Source: Chryseobacterium sp. CH25 (lineage in GTDB: Bacteria; Bacteroidota; Bacteroidia; Flavobacteriales; Weeksellaceae). From it: DNA of 64,000 bases. Each line of letters opens with the position of its first letter. Position 1 is the first letter of the stretch. The stretch spans positions 992,001 to 1,056,000 of the forward strand of contig NZ_NRQT01000001.1 in NCBI RefSeq assembly GCF_004119455.1, written 5' to 3'. The notes under the pieces are model-generated. The model searched no databases. It was not told the origin of the DNA and saw only the letters and a list, made by a program, of their open reading frames with translations. The position numbers and the translations under genes are program-made. Shown one piece after another: positions 45,534-54,082 of this stretch.

Positions 45534-46861
45534 ATGTCTTTAAATGTCATTGATTTAATTAAAGGACAATTAGGTCCCGCTTTGGTTTCACAGGCTGCTT
45601 CGCAGTTTGGGGAAAGCGAATCAGGAATTTCTAAAGCAATTGGTGGCTTATTACCTGCTGTAGTAGGTGGATTAGCCAATAACGCAGACAACCCTGGCGT
45701 TGTGGATGCTATTACGAAAGCCTCTTCAAGCGGAATTTTAGGAAATTTATTAGGTGGATCATCTAATAACCCTATCATCACCACTTTATTATCTTCTCTT
45801 TTTGGAGATAAGATAGGCGGATTAGTAAACTCCATTGCCAGTTTTTCGGGAATCAGCAACAATTCTGCAGGTTCTTTGTTAAACCTGGTTACCGGGGCTA
45901 CAGTAGGCACAGTAGGAAAATATGCAGCAGACAATAATTTGGGTGCTTCAGGTATTTCCGGCTTACTGAATGATCAGAAAGGCATTATTTCTTCTTTACT
46001 GCCGGCAGGTCTTTCTTTAGCTTCCTTTGGATTAGGAGCAGAGAATTGGTTTGGCCAGGCAAAAGAAACAGTTTCTTCAGTAACTTCTACTGCTAAGGAC
46101 AACATCGCTGAAGGTGTTGCTACAGCAAGAGAAAATGTAAGCGAAGGAGCAAGAGAAATAAGAGAACAATTTGAAAATAACAACAATAATCAAGGCGGAG
46201 GTTCAATCTGGAAATGGTTGCTTCCGCTTTTATTATTAATCGCAGCCGGATATTTCCTTTGGAAACAGTGTGAGAAGAAGCAAACCACTACTACAATGAC
46301 TTCTACCTCAGACTCTACAGGAACATCTGTAGATACGGCTTCTGCAACTACATCCACATCAACTACCACAGCTGCTCCTGCAGTTAAAACTGACGAAAAC
46401 ATTGATCTTAACGGAGTAATGTTGAAAGGATACAAAGGTGGTATGGAAGATCAGATGATTACATTCCTGAAAACTGATGGTTACAAAAATGCAGCAGATG
46501 ATTCAGCATTGAAGGACAATGGTACGATTTCGACCATGTTAACTTTAAATTGGGTAGCTCTACAGAATTAGAGGCTGGATCACAAGGACAGCTGGATAAT
46601 CTGGTAGCTATTCTTAAAGCTTTCCCTGATGCAAAAGTTAAAATCGGTGGTTATACTGATAAAACAGGAAATGAAGCTTCTAACGTAAAACTTTCTCAGG
46701 CAAGAGCTGATTTCATCAAAGCTGCTTTAGCAAAAGCAGGAGTTGGTGCTCAAGTACTTGGAGCTGAAGGTTACGGAAGTAAATTTGCTACAGTAGACGC
46801 TAAAGCTTCTGATGCAGAAAGAGCTGCTGACAGAAAAATGTCTGTAAGATTTGCTAAATAA
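45534..46861 (+). CDS. DUF937 and OmpA-family fusion protein (frameshifted)
   Basis: The N-terminal 145 residues are a DUF937 domain, Gly/Ser/Ala-rich helices (SLNVIDLIKGQLGPALVSQA). A linker with an amphipathic stretch follows, then a membrane segment near 222-240 (IWKWLLPLLLLIAAGYFLW) and a Thr/Ser-rich spacer. The C-terminal part is an OmpA-type peptidoglycan-binding domain (GSSTELEAGSQGQLDNLVAI, KIGGYTDKTGNEASNVKLSQ, ARADFIKAALAKAGV). The literal frame breaks at 46518-46519. One extra A restores KDKWYDFDHVNFKLGSSTEL and a single 442-residue protein. The OmpA domain should bind peptidoglycan in the periplasm, tethered by the membrane segment. The role of DUF937 is unknown. Confidence 0.88.
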
Positions 46862-46883
46862 TCTTTAGAATCAATAAAAATTG

Positions 46884-46914
46884 AATCCCGGGAAGTCATT
46901 TCCGGGATTTTTTT
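46884..46914 (+). terminator. Terminator of the DUF937-OmpA gene
   Basis: Stem aatcccgg (46884-46891) with ccgggatt (46902-46909), then T7. Confidence 0.9.
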
Positions 46915-46925
46915 ATGCCTCAATT

Positions 46926-46955
46926 TTTGTGTTTACATTTATTTAATTAAATTTG
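46926..46955 (+). promoter_or_regulatory. Promoter of mntH
   Basis: TTTG at 46926-46929, 18-nt spacer, TAAATTTG at 46948-46955: a full consensus match. The predicted start of transcription falls in the inverted repeat at 46954-46971. Confidence 0.65.
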
Positions 46956-46971
46956 TTAGTCATTTCTAACA
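46954..46971 (+). promoter_or_regulatory. Candidate operator of mntH
   Basis: Inverted repeat tgttag-tcattt-ctaaca between the -7 box and the ATG. Position and symmetry suit a metal-responsive repressor (DtxR/MntR or Fur type), but the identity of the regulator is inference. Confidence 0.4.
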
Positions 46972-46974
46972 TTT

Positions 46975-48309
46975 ATGAATTTCAATTTAAAAAGCGCCTG
47001 GCGAAAAGATAAAACATCACACTCTTTATCAGAAGTATATTCTTCTATTAAAGTACCTAAAAAAGCCAGCTTCTGGAGAAAATACCTTGCATTTGCCGGG
47101 CCTGGGCTAATGATTGCCGTGGGATATATGGATCCGGGAAACTGGGCTACGGATATTGCCGGAGGGGCTCAGTTTGGGTACACCCTACTTTCGGTTATCC
47201 TTATCTCCAATATTTTTGCGATGGTTTTACAGCACTTATCGGTTAAACTGGGTGTAGTGGCAGAAAGAGATTTGGCTCAGGCCTGTAGAGATCACTTCAG
47301 CCCTACCACCAATTTTATTCTCTGGGTATTCTGTGAAATCGCTATTGCCGCCTGTGATCTCGCAGAGGTTATCGGTTCTGCAATCGCTTTAAACCTGTTG
47401 TTTCATATTCCGCTGACCTGGGGTATTGTTATCACAACAGTGGATGTTTTAATTATCCTTTTACTTCAGGCCAAAGGGTTCCGATGGATTGAAAGTATTG
47501 TAGGTGGGCTTATATTCATCATTCTGGCTTGTTTTGTGTATGAAATTGTTATTTCCAAGCCAGCATTCAATGAAATTCTGGGAGGTTTGGTTCCACAAAA
47601 AGAGATTATTCAGAATCCGGCTATGCTTTATATTGCTATTGGTATTTTAGGAGCTACCGTAATGCCTCACAACCTGTATCTTCACAGCAGTATTGTACAG
47701 ACAAGAGATTATACCCGTGACACAGAAGGAAAAAAAGAAGCGATAAAATTTGCAACATTAGACAGTACAGTATCTTTAATGCTGGCCTTCTTTATCAATG
47801 CTGCAATCCTTATTCTCGCAGCTGCCACATTCCATACGACAGGAAACGAACATGTAGCTGATATTCATGATGCCTACAAAATGCTCACCCCTATTCTGGG
47901 AGCTTCTATGGCAAGTATTGCTTTTGCTATTGCTTTATTAGCATCCGGCCAGAACTCTACATTAACAGGAACACTTGCAGGACAGATCGTCATGGAAGGC
48001 TTTTTAAATATTAAATTAAAACCTTGGTTACGAAGACTTATTACAAGGCTTATTGCTGTAATTCCAGCCCTTATTGTTGCTATTCTTTACGGAGAGCAGG
48101 GAACGACAGAACTATTGGTTTTAAGCCAGGTTATTTTATCTATGCAGCTAAGCTTTGCAGTAGTTCCGTTGGTTATGTTTACTAATGATAAAGCTAAAAT
48201 GGGAGAATTTGTCAACAAACCATTCCTAAAGATTTGTGTATGGATTATTTCCATTATCATCATTGTTTTAAACCTGTACTTACTGTATCAGACTTTTACG
48301 GGAGAATAA
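46975..48309 (+). CDS. mntH: Nramp family divalent metal (Mn2+/Fe2+) transporter
   Basis: A 444-residue proton-coupled importer of manganese or iron in the inner membrane. The two metal-site helices are present: TM1 with MDPGNWATD (the D-P-G-N motif) and TM6 with GATVMPHNLYLHSS (M-P-H-N). About eleven hydrophobic segments fit the LeuT-like fold, and GQNSTLTGTLAGQIVMEGFL is the conserved TM10 region. Start MNFNLKSAWRK fits the position 19 nt after the -7 box. It has its own promoter, a candidate operator and a strong terminator, so it is monocistronic and probably metal-regulated. Confidence 0.94.
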   Translation: MNFNLKSAWRKDKTSHSLSEVYSSIKVPKKASFWRKYLAFAGPGLMIAVGYMDPGNWATDIAGGAQFGYTLLSVILISNIFAMVLQHLSVKLGVVAERDLAQACRDHFSPTTNFILWVFCEIAIAACDLAEVIGSAIALNLLFHIPLTWGIVITTVDVLIILLLQAKGFRWIESIVGGLIFIILACFVYEIVISKPAFNEILGGLVPQKEIIQNPAMLYIAIGILGATVMPHNLYLHSSIVQTRDYTRDTEGKKEAIKFATLDSTVSLMLAFFINAAILILAAATFHTTGNEHVADIHDAYKMLTPILGASMASIAFAIALLASGQNSTLTGTLAGQIVMEGFLNIKLKPWLRRLITRLIAVIPALIVAILYGEQGTTELLVLSQVILSMQLSFAVVPLVMFTNDKAKMGEFVNKPFLKICVWIISIIIIVLNLYLLYQTFTGE

Positions 48310-48331
48310 TATTATATATCATTTCCTTTTT

Positions 48332-48381
48332 AAAATTGACTATTGTCCATTATTGAAATGAATGGCCAATAGTCAATTTTT
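48332..48381 (+). terminator. Long-stem terminator of mntH
   Basis: aaaattgactattgtccatt (48332-48351) pairs with the mirrored arm at 48361-48380 (one mismatch in 20), followed by T-rich DNA. Confidence 0.88.
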
Positions 48382-48541
48382 GTTTTATAAAGTCAACGAT
48401 TGAGTATGCATTATTCTAAATTCATAAGTGTAGTGAATAGGTTCATTCACTATTCATCATCCTTCTTTTTTCTGCCTTAATGTCCTGTTTTTTCCTTTGG
48501 CAGAGTCTTTGCGAATCATTCCTGTAAATAAATATTGAATT
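48382..48541. other. Spacer upstream of grpE
   Basis: Contains the inverted pair tagtgaat ... attcacta (about 48431-48450) and must contain the grpE promoter. No CIRCE-like element was recognised. Confidence 0.4.
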
Positions 48542-49078
48542 ATGGAAAATCAGGATATTAACGAAGAAAGCATCAATAATCAGGAAGATAACAACATTCA
48601 GAATGAGGCAGCGTCTCAGGACAATGTGACAGCTACTCCTTCTGCTGAGGAACTTTTGGCAGAAGAAAAAGACCGTTACATCAGATTATATGCTGAATTC
48701 GAAAACTATAAAAAAAGAACTTCTAAGGAGAAAATGGAATTCTTCCAATATGCCAATCAAGATATGATGGTTTCTATGTTGGGCGTTTTAGATGATTTTG
48801 AAAGAGCATTAAAAGAAATCGCTAAAAACGGAAACCCATCTGATCTTCAAGGAGTTGAACTTATCTATCAGAAATTCAAAAATAAACTTACTGAAAAAGG
48901 GCTAAAAGCTATGGAAGTGAATGCTGGTGACAGCTTCAATGTAGATTTCCATGAGGCTATTACTCAAATTCCGGCTCCATCTGAGGATCTGAAAGGGAAA
49001 ATCGTAGATGTTATTGAAACAGGATATACTTTGAGTGATAAGGTAATCCGTTTTGCAAAAGTAGTAACAGGAAACTAA
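48542..49078 (+). CDS. grpE: Nucleotide exchange factor GrpE
   Basis: Co-chaperone that releases ADP from DnaK. It has 178 residues: an acidic, disordered start (to about 38), then the long dimerising helix with RYIRLYAEFENYKKRTSKEK, and the C-terminal beta domain with GDSFNVDFHEAITQIPAP, the G-D-x-F-x-P/V-x-x-H-E-A signature. It lies 99 nt upstream of dnaJ on the same strand, the usual flavobacterial arrangement. dnaK is not in the window. A heat-shock control site was not identified. Confidence 0.96.
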   Translation: MENQDINEESINNQEDNNIQNEAASQDNVTATPSAEELLAEEKDRYIRLYAEFENYKKRTSKEKMEFFQYANQDMMVSMLGVLDDFERALKEIAKNGNPSDLQGVELIYQKFKNKLTEKGLKAMEVNAGDSFNVDFHEAITQIPAPSEDLKGKIVDVIETGYTLSDKVIRFAKVVTGN

Positions 49079-49177
49079 AATTCATAATGATAATGATGAG
49101 TGATAATTGATGAATGTTTCACTTATTAGCTTTACAATATCTTTTATCATTTATCAACAATCAATTATTAAATTGTC

Positions 49178-50296
49178 ATGTCAAAAAGAGATTATTACGA
49201 GGTTCTTGAGATCAGCAAATCTGCATCTGCCGACGAAATAAAAAAAGCATACCGTAAAATGGCCATCAAATTCCACCCGGATAAAAATCCTGGTGATAAG
49301 GAGGCTGAAGAAAAATTTAAAGAAGCTGCTGAGGCTTACGAAGTATTAAGCGACGATCAGAAACGTGCCAGATATGACCAATTCGGTCACGCCGGAATGG
49401 GTGGAAATGGTGGTTTCGGAGGCGGAGGCTTCGGAGGCGGCATGAACATGGAAGATATTTTCAGTCAGTTTGGAGATATTTTCGGTGGTGGTTTCGGAGG
49501 ATTTGGCGGTGGTGGCGGTGGTCGCCAGCAGGTGAAAGGTTCTAATTTAAGAATCAGAATCAAGCTGAACCTTGAGGAAATGGTAAACGGAACTCACAAG
49601 ACCATTAAAGTTAAAAAAATGAAGATGGCAGAAGGTGCCACTTCAAAAACCTGTCCTACCTGTAACGGTTCCGGTGTTCAACTTAAAGTGATGAACACGA
49701 TGTTTGGTCAAATGCAGACTCAGACTACTTGTGGTACTTGCCAGGGAATTGGAAAAGTTGCTGATAAAATTCCTGCGGGAGCTAATGCCCAGGGTCTTGT
49801 AAAGGATGAGGAAGAAATCACAATTAACATTCCTGCAGGAGCAAGAGACGGAATCCAGCTTAATGTAAGAGGAAAAGGAAATGATGCTCCATTTGGTGGA
49901 ACTCCGGGTGATTTATTAGTAATCATTGAAGAAGAGGTAGACCAGACCATTAAGAGAGAAGGTGACAACCTTCACCAGGAACTGTATGTTTCATTTGCTG
50001 AAGCTGCTTTAGGAACTAAAAAAGAAATTCCTACAGTAGGTGGAAAAGTGAAAATTACCGTTGATCCTGGAACTCAGTCCGGAAAAATCTTAAGATTGGC
50101 AGGAAAAGGTCTTCCAAGCATTGACAGTTATGGTAAAGGAGATATGTTTATTCATATCAATGTATGGACGCCACAAAAGCTTACCAAGGAGCAAAAAGAC
50201 TTCTTTGAAAAGCAGATGTCCAGCGGAGAAATGGTTGCAGAACCATCCGGAAAGGAAAAAACTTTTTTTGATAAAGTAAAAGATTTATTCAATTAA
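49178..50296 (+). CDS. dnaJ: Chaperone DnaJ with only one zinc site
   Basis: Hsp40 partner of DnaK, 372 residues. The J domain (1-70) has the essential HPD at 33-35. A Gly/Phe-rich linker spans about 71-118. Type A DnaJ proteins have four CxxCxGxG motifs, but only two are present: CPTCNGSG (159-166) and CGTCQGIG (185-192), the pair that forms zinc site II. In place of motifs 1 and 4 the protein reads KMKMAEGAT and [10 protein letters not shown]. Zinc site I is therefore lost, with the rest of CTD1 and CTD2 intact ([28 protein letters not shown]). The DnaK-activating zinc II is kept. Confidence 0.96.
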   Translation: MSKRDYYEVLEISKSASADEIKKAYRKMAIKFHPDKNPGDKEAEEKFKEAAEAYEVLSDDQKRARYDQFGHAGMGGNGGFGGGGFGGGMNMEDIFSQFGDIFGGGFGGFGGGGGGRQQVKGSNLRIRIKLNLEEMVNGTHKTIKVKKMKMAEGATSKTCPTCNGSGVQLKVMNTMFGQMQTQTTCGTCQGIGKVADKIPAGANAQGLVKDEEEITINIPAGARDGIQLNVRGKGNDAPFGGTPGDLLVIIEEEVDQTIKREGDNLHQELYVSFAEAALGTKKEIPTVGGKVKITVDPGTQSGKILRLAGKGLPSIDSYGKGDMFIHINVWTPQKLTKEQKDFFEKQMSSGEMVAEPSGKEKTFFDKVKDLFN

Positions 50297-50300
50297 TATA

Positions 50301-50326
50301 AAAAGAGGCTTAGGCCTCTTTTTTAT
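50301..50326 (+). terminator. Terminator of the grpE-dnaJ unit
   Basis: Perfect stem aaaagaggc (50301-50309) with gcctctttt (50314-50322), then T residues. Confidence 0.9.
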
Positions 50327-50367
50327 TGTATCAATTTGTATATTAGCTCTTTAAATACAGATTGCAA

Positions 50368-51375
50368 ATGAAAAATGTGCTATATCTTATTCTGTTTCTT
50401 ATTTTTTCAATAAAAACATTTGGACAGCAAAGTGAAGACAGTGAATTCAAGCGTGTAATCCCACAATGGTTTTCAGCATGGTCATTAGTGTATACAGATA
50501 TTTATAAAATTGACGAAATTCAACCTGTACAATTTGTATTTTTTGATGATCAATATGTATACTCCACCTCTTTAGTTACTATTCCGGAAGGGATCTCAAT
50601 AAAAGGTTTTGATCTTTTAAATCTTAAACTTAACTGGAAGAAAGCCCTTCATCATAACCTTATTACCTTACCCGATAAAACCTCTGTTCCTGTAAAAATT
50701 ATGTCATTTGCTGCAGAAATTCCGACAGGTCAGCATCAGGCATTTTTTGTTATGCCTTTACCCAGCTTCTGGAAAAAAATGGGTATTGAAAGTAAAGAAC
50801 TCGGATTGGATAACCTGACCACCGGTATTTTCCTCCACGAGTTTTCCCATTCTCAGCAAATGAAAAACTTTGGAAAAAAAATCACACAATTTGAAAAGGA
50901 AAATAAATCCGGGGTGGAGGTCAATGATGATATGATTCAGAATATTTTCAGCAAAAACAATATTTATGTTGATCTGTATCAATCGGAGATAGATCATCTT
51001 TACAATAGTGTTACTGGTAAGGAACTCGACAGGAAATACCTCTCAAAAGGAATAAGTCTGTATAATGAAAGACAAAAAACCTATTTTAAAGACCAATACC
51101 AACAACTTACGGAAATGGATGATATTTTCCTCACCATGGAAGGATTGGGACAATATTCCATGTATCGGTGGCTTATTCATCCACAGGGTGGAAAGCTTGA
51201 TGAGCATACTGCATTGGTAGGGGTAAGACGAAATAAAAAATGGTGGTCACAGGAAGAGGGTCTTGCTCTTTTTCTGATTCTGGAACGAATAAAAAATCCC
51301 AAATTCTGGGCAAAAGGTATGTTTGGCTCAGAAATGACAACCGCCATTGAGTTGATTAAATCCAAGCTTCAATAA
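50368..51375 (+). CDS. Secreted or periplasmic protein with HExxH motif (putative metallopeptidase)
   Basis: A 335-residue protein with a signal peptide (MKNVLYLILFLIFSIKTFGQ). An ATG at 50362 would add two residues. It carries HEFSH at 157-161 in the helix context TGIFLHEFSHSQQMKNF, and a possible third ligand glutamate in LTMEGLGQYSMYRWL (about E258), an arrangement seen in gluzincin peptidases. I do not recognise the family and activity is inferred from the motif only. Much of the rest is aromatic and charged (ALVGVRRNKKWWSQEEGLAL). It follows the grpE-dnaJ terminator and ends at a bidirectional terminator. Confidence 0.8.
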   Translation: MKNVLYLILFLIFSIKTFGQQSEDSEFKRVIPQWFSAWSLVYTDIYKIDEIQPVQFVFFDDQYVYSTSLVTIPEGISIKGFDLLNLKLNWKKALHHNLITLPDKTSVPVKIMSFAAEIPTGQHQAFFVMPLPSFWKKMGIESKELGLDNLTTGIFLHEFSHSQQMKNFGKKITQFEKENKSGVEVNDDMIQNIFSKNNIYVDLYQSEIDHLYNSVTGKELDRKYLSKGISLYNERQKTYFKDQYQQLTEMDDIFLTMEGLGQYSMYRWLIHPQGGKLDEHTALVGVRRNKKWWSQEEGLALFLILERIKNPKFWAKGMFGSEMTTAIELIKSKLQ

Positions 51376-51410
51376 AAAAAACCTGTGCTGAAATAGCACA
51401 GGTTTTTTAC
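51376..51410. terminator. Bidirectional terminator between convergent genes
   Basis: Perfect 14-bp stem aaaaaacctgtgct (51376-51389) with agcacaggtttttt (51395-51408), 5-nt loop. Confidence 0.92.
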
Positions 51411-51428
51411 TATAATATTTTGCTTCAA

Positions 51429-52310
51429 TTACTTTTTTGTAGCCAAAGAATAAACAGCTTTTCCTACTGTAAAAACAAGTACTGCTGCTAACCCACCTAC
51501 CATTCCGAAAGTGAATTCCTTTAGAATATCCGGCCACGTTGGTAGCAATTCATGAAGATAGTGAATGTTGTGAGCGAAAATTCCACCTGATACCAGGATC
51601 AGAGCAATAGTTCCTACCACACCTAAAATTTTGATGATTACAGGTAAAGCTTTTACCAGAAGATGTCCAAGTTTGGAAAAGAATCCTTTATCATGACTCT
51701 TTTTGATCAGTTTAAAGCCTGCATCATCCATTCTTACAATAAGGGCTACAATTCCGTAAACACCTACTGTTGCAATAAATGAAACGAAAGTAACCGTAAG
51801 AATCTGTGTAATCAATGGGTGATTCTCCTGGATAACAGATCCTAAAGCGATGATTACAATTTCAATGGAAAGAATAAAGTCTGTTCTGATCGCTGAATTG
51901 ATTTTTGCCTTTTCAGAAACCTCAGAATCTTCATCTTCTTTGCTCTCCTCTACTACTTCATGTCCTTTTTTAGAGCGGTGAAACAGGAATTCAATAATTT
52001 TCTCTACCCCTTCAAAAGCAAGGTATAAACCTCCAAGGATAAGAATTACCTCAATGGCAGGTTTGTAAAGCCAATTGAGTAGAAACGCAATAGGTAAAAT
52101 AATCAACTTATTGATAAATGAGCCTTTGGTAATGGCCCACAATACCGGAAGTTCTCTGGAAGAAAGAAAGCCTGTGGCTTTTTCTGCATTTACAGCCAAG
52201 TCATCTCCCAAAATTCCTGCTGTTTTCTGTGTAGCTATTTTACTGGTAACCGCTACATCATCCATCAATGCTGCAATATCATCTAAAATTGCAAAAAAGC
52301 CTGATGCCAT
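51429..52310 (-). CDS. DUF808 family inner-membrane protein
   Basis: A 293-residue protein of the DUF808 (E. coli YedI) family. The conserved start MASGFFAILDDIAALMDDVA is followed by SKIATQKTAGILGDDLAVNA, both hallmark segments. Hydrophobic helices lie at about 72-98, 155-170, 178-195, 225-245 and 268-288. A basic/acidic loop KSKKGHEVVEESKEDEDSEV-type region (about 113-135) separates the halves. Function unknown; a transport-related role is only a guess. It is convergent with the putative metallopeptidase and divergent from the TPR gene. Confidence 0.92.
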   Translation of the reverse strand: MASGFFAILDDIAALMDDVAVTSKIATQKTAGILGDDLAVNAEKATGFLSSRELPVLWAITKGSFINKLIILPIAFLLNWLYKPAIEVILILGGLYLAFEGVEKIIEFLFHRSKKGHEVVEESKEDEDSEVSEKAKINSAIRTDFILSIEIVIIALGSVIQENHPLITQILTVTFVSFIATVGVYGIVALIVRMDDAGFKLIKKSHDKGFFSKLGHLLVKALPVIIKILGVVGTIALILVSGGIFAHNIHYLHELLPTWPDILKEFTFGMVGGLAAVLVFTVGKAVYSLATKK

Positions 52311-52432
52311 ATTTTAATCTTTTTTTAATCTTTGTTAAGTTCAGCAAAAATAAATATTTATTCTGTTTTCTAATTCATAACATGATAATAATTTTAAGAA
52401 TTATAAAGCAGCATCTCACTTTCAATATTTTA

Positions 52433-52440
52433 TATCTTTG
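52433..52440 (+). promoter_or_regulatory. -7 box of the TPR-crp-SRPBCC cluster
   Basis: TATCTTTG, exact TAnnTTTG match, 16 nt before the ATG at 52457. Confidence 0.5.
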
Positions 52441-52456
52441 TTTAAAATCTTTTATC

Positions 52457-52933
52457 ATGGATGAAAACTGGGAAAATCAATTACAGAGCATCTGGCAGAA
52501 ACTGGGAACAATAAGCAATGAAGAATTTATTCTGCAAGTCAAAAATCATGTAACCTTGCTTACAAATTCACAAGCTATTGCTGATTTTGAAATGGCATGT
52601 GCCTTTGATTCTACAGGACATGAGCAGGAAGCAGAACCTTTATACAGAGCTGCATTAGAGCATGGATTATCCGGATTGCGAAGAAGGAGAGCTAGAATTC
52701 AGCTGGCTAGTACATTAAGAAATAATGGAAAAATAGAAGAAAGTATTTATATCTTAAGAGAAGAAAAGGCCAATTATTCGGATGAACTGAATGATGCTGT
52801 TGATTCTTTTCTGGCATTATCTCTTTCCTCTTCCGGAAAGCATAAAGAAGCTTTATCTTTGGCATTAAAAGCAATTTCAAAGCATTTACCGAGATACAAT
52901 AATTCTCTGAACAGATATGCCGAAAACTTATAA
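52457..52933 (+). CDS. Tetratricopeptide-repeat protein
   Basis: A 158-residue all-helical protein. Two or three TPR-like helix pairs are visible: ADFEMACAFDSTGHEQEAEP with LYRAALEHGLSG, ARIQLASTLRNNGKIEESIY, and AVDSFLALSLSSSGKHKEAL. I use the ATG at 52457 because the upstream in-frame extension overlaps the promoter box and the divergent gene. No signal peptide; a cytoplasmic adaptor is likely. It is followed 11 nt later by a Crp/Fnr-type regulator, so the two are probably co-transcribed. Confidence 0.87.
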   Translation: MDENWENQLQSIWQKLGTISNEEFILQVKNHVTLLTNSQAIADFEMACAFDSTGHEQEAEPLYRAALEHGLSGLRRRRARIQLASTLRNNGKIEESIYILREEKANYSDELNDAVDSFLALSLSSSGKHKEALSLALKAISKHLPRYNNSLNRYAENL

Positions 52934-52944
52934 TTTTAAGACTT

Positions 52945-53538
52945 ATGACCGAAATACATGCAGATTTTGAACAAAGCCTCTCATCTTACTTTACGAATAT
53001 TGATCCTGATGATTTAAAAACCATCGTTTCATTTTTTAAACCAGAACTTCTTAAAAAGAATGATTTCTTCTTGCGGTCAGGAAAGAAAAGCACAAAATTA
53101 AGTTTCATAAAATCTGGCCTTTTAAGAATTTTCTGCGAAACAGAAAAGAAAGAAATTACACAATGGATTTCAACTCCCGGATATTTTGTAACAGACCTTT
53201 CCGGTTTTATGTCTGATACTCCAGCCAGATGGGAAATCCAAGCGCTTACAGATACAGAATTATATACCATCCATAAGACGGATTATGAAAAACTAAGCAA
53301 CAAAATACCTCAATGGCATATTTTAGAAAAGAATTTCATCGTTCATTGCTTCACCACCATTGAAACAAGGGTTTATAGCCATTTATCTATGACTGCAGAA
53401 GAAAGATACCTGTCATTTTTTAATGAAAACCCACAATTATTTAATCAGGTTCCTTTGCAGTATATTGCTTCAATGCTTGGGATGACTTCTGAAACTTTCA
53501 GTAGAATCAGAAATAAAATTGCTTCAGGAAATTTTTGA
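52945..53538 (+). CDS. Crp/Fnr family transcriptional regulator
   Basis: A 197-residue protein with a cyclic-nucleotide-binding-like beta roll (about 28-120, KNDFFLRSGKKSTKLSFIKS, GLLRIFCETEKKEITQW) and a C-terminal helix-turn-helix (VPLQYIASMLGMTSETFSRI). No FNR-type cysteine cluster is present, and the residues that bind cAMP in E. coli Crp are not conserved, so the ligand is unknown. Flavobacterial relatives of this size are common single-gene regulators. It lies between a TPR gene (11 nt) and a SRPBCC gene (60 nt) on the same strand and may control them. Confidence 0.93.
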   Translation: MTEIHADFEQSLSSYFTNIDPDDLKTIVSFFKPELLKKNDFFLRSGKKSTKLSFIKSGLLRIFCETEKKEITQWISTPGYFVTDLSGFMSDTPARWEIQALTDTELYTIHKTDYEKLSNKIPQWHILEKNFIVHCFTTIETRVYSHLSMTAEERYLSFFNENPQLFNQVPLQYIASMLGMTSETFSRIRNKIASGNF

Positions 53539-53598
53539 TTTTTGTCAAGTGGATTTCAATTTCTCTGCCCGAACTTTGTCCCTATAAAATCATTGATC

Positions 53599-54027
53599 AT
53601 GTCAAAGAAAATTGAAACAGAAATTACCATTCATGCCAGTCCTGAAAAAATATGGAAAATCTTATCAGACTTTAAGAATTACCCAACCTGGAATCCTTTT
53701 ATCACTGAGATACAAGGATCTGTAGAAGAAGGAAAACAGATAGAGGTTAAAATAGAGCCGAAAGATGGAAAAGCCATGATTTTCAAGCCTGTTGTCTTAT
53801 CTAAAAAAGAAAACAAAGAGCTCAAATGGTTAGGTAAATTATTATTTAAAGGGATATTTGACGGAGAACATCGTTTTGAATTAATTGATAATAAAAATGG
53901 GACTACCCGATTTATTCAGTCAGAAAATTTTTCAGGGATAATGGTTCCTTTTTTTAATTTCGATAACACGGTTGCCGGTTTCCACATGATGAACCAGAAA
54001 CTGAAGGAGTTAGCTGAAAACAACTGA
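53599..54027 (+). CDS. SRPBCC domain-containing protein
   Basis: A 142-residue START/Bet v 1-like protein, starting MSKKIETEITIHASPEKIWK. Its helix-grip fold pattern includes SDFKNYPTWNPFI and HRFELIDNKNGTTRFIQSEN. The family binds hydrophobic ligands in a deep cavity; the ligand here is unknown. The ATG at 53599 is preferred over an upstream frame that overlaps the regulator's tail. No signal peptide. Last gene of the probable TPR-crp-SRPBCC cluster. Confidence 0.9.
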   Translation: MSKKIETEITIHASPEKIWKILSDFKNYPTWNPFITEIQGSVEEGKQIEVKIEPKDGKAMIFKPVVLSKKENKELKWLGKLLFKGIFDGEHRFELIDNKNGTTRFIQSENFSGIMVPFFNFDNTVAGFHMMNQKLKELAENN

Positions 54028-54070
54028 GTACAGAACCATTCTGAGCCATTCATAAATCCTTTATTTTCCT

Positions 54071-54078
54071 TACATTTG
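54071..54078 (+). promoter_or_regulatory. -7 box of the esterase gene, predicting a leaderless mRNA
   Basis: TACATTTG, exact TAnnTTTG match, with the ATG at 54083 only 4 nt later. Confidence 0.5.
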
Positions 54079-54082
54079 ATGT

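Noticed and set aside
46550..46861. A separate small OmpA gene starting MGSSTELE
   Set aside because: The upstream DUF937 frame continues into it once one A is added at 46518-46519, giving the motif DFDHVNFKLGSS expected before an OmpA domain.
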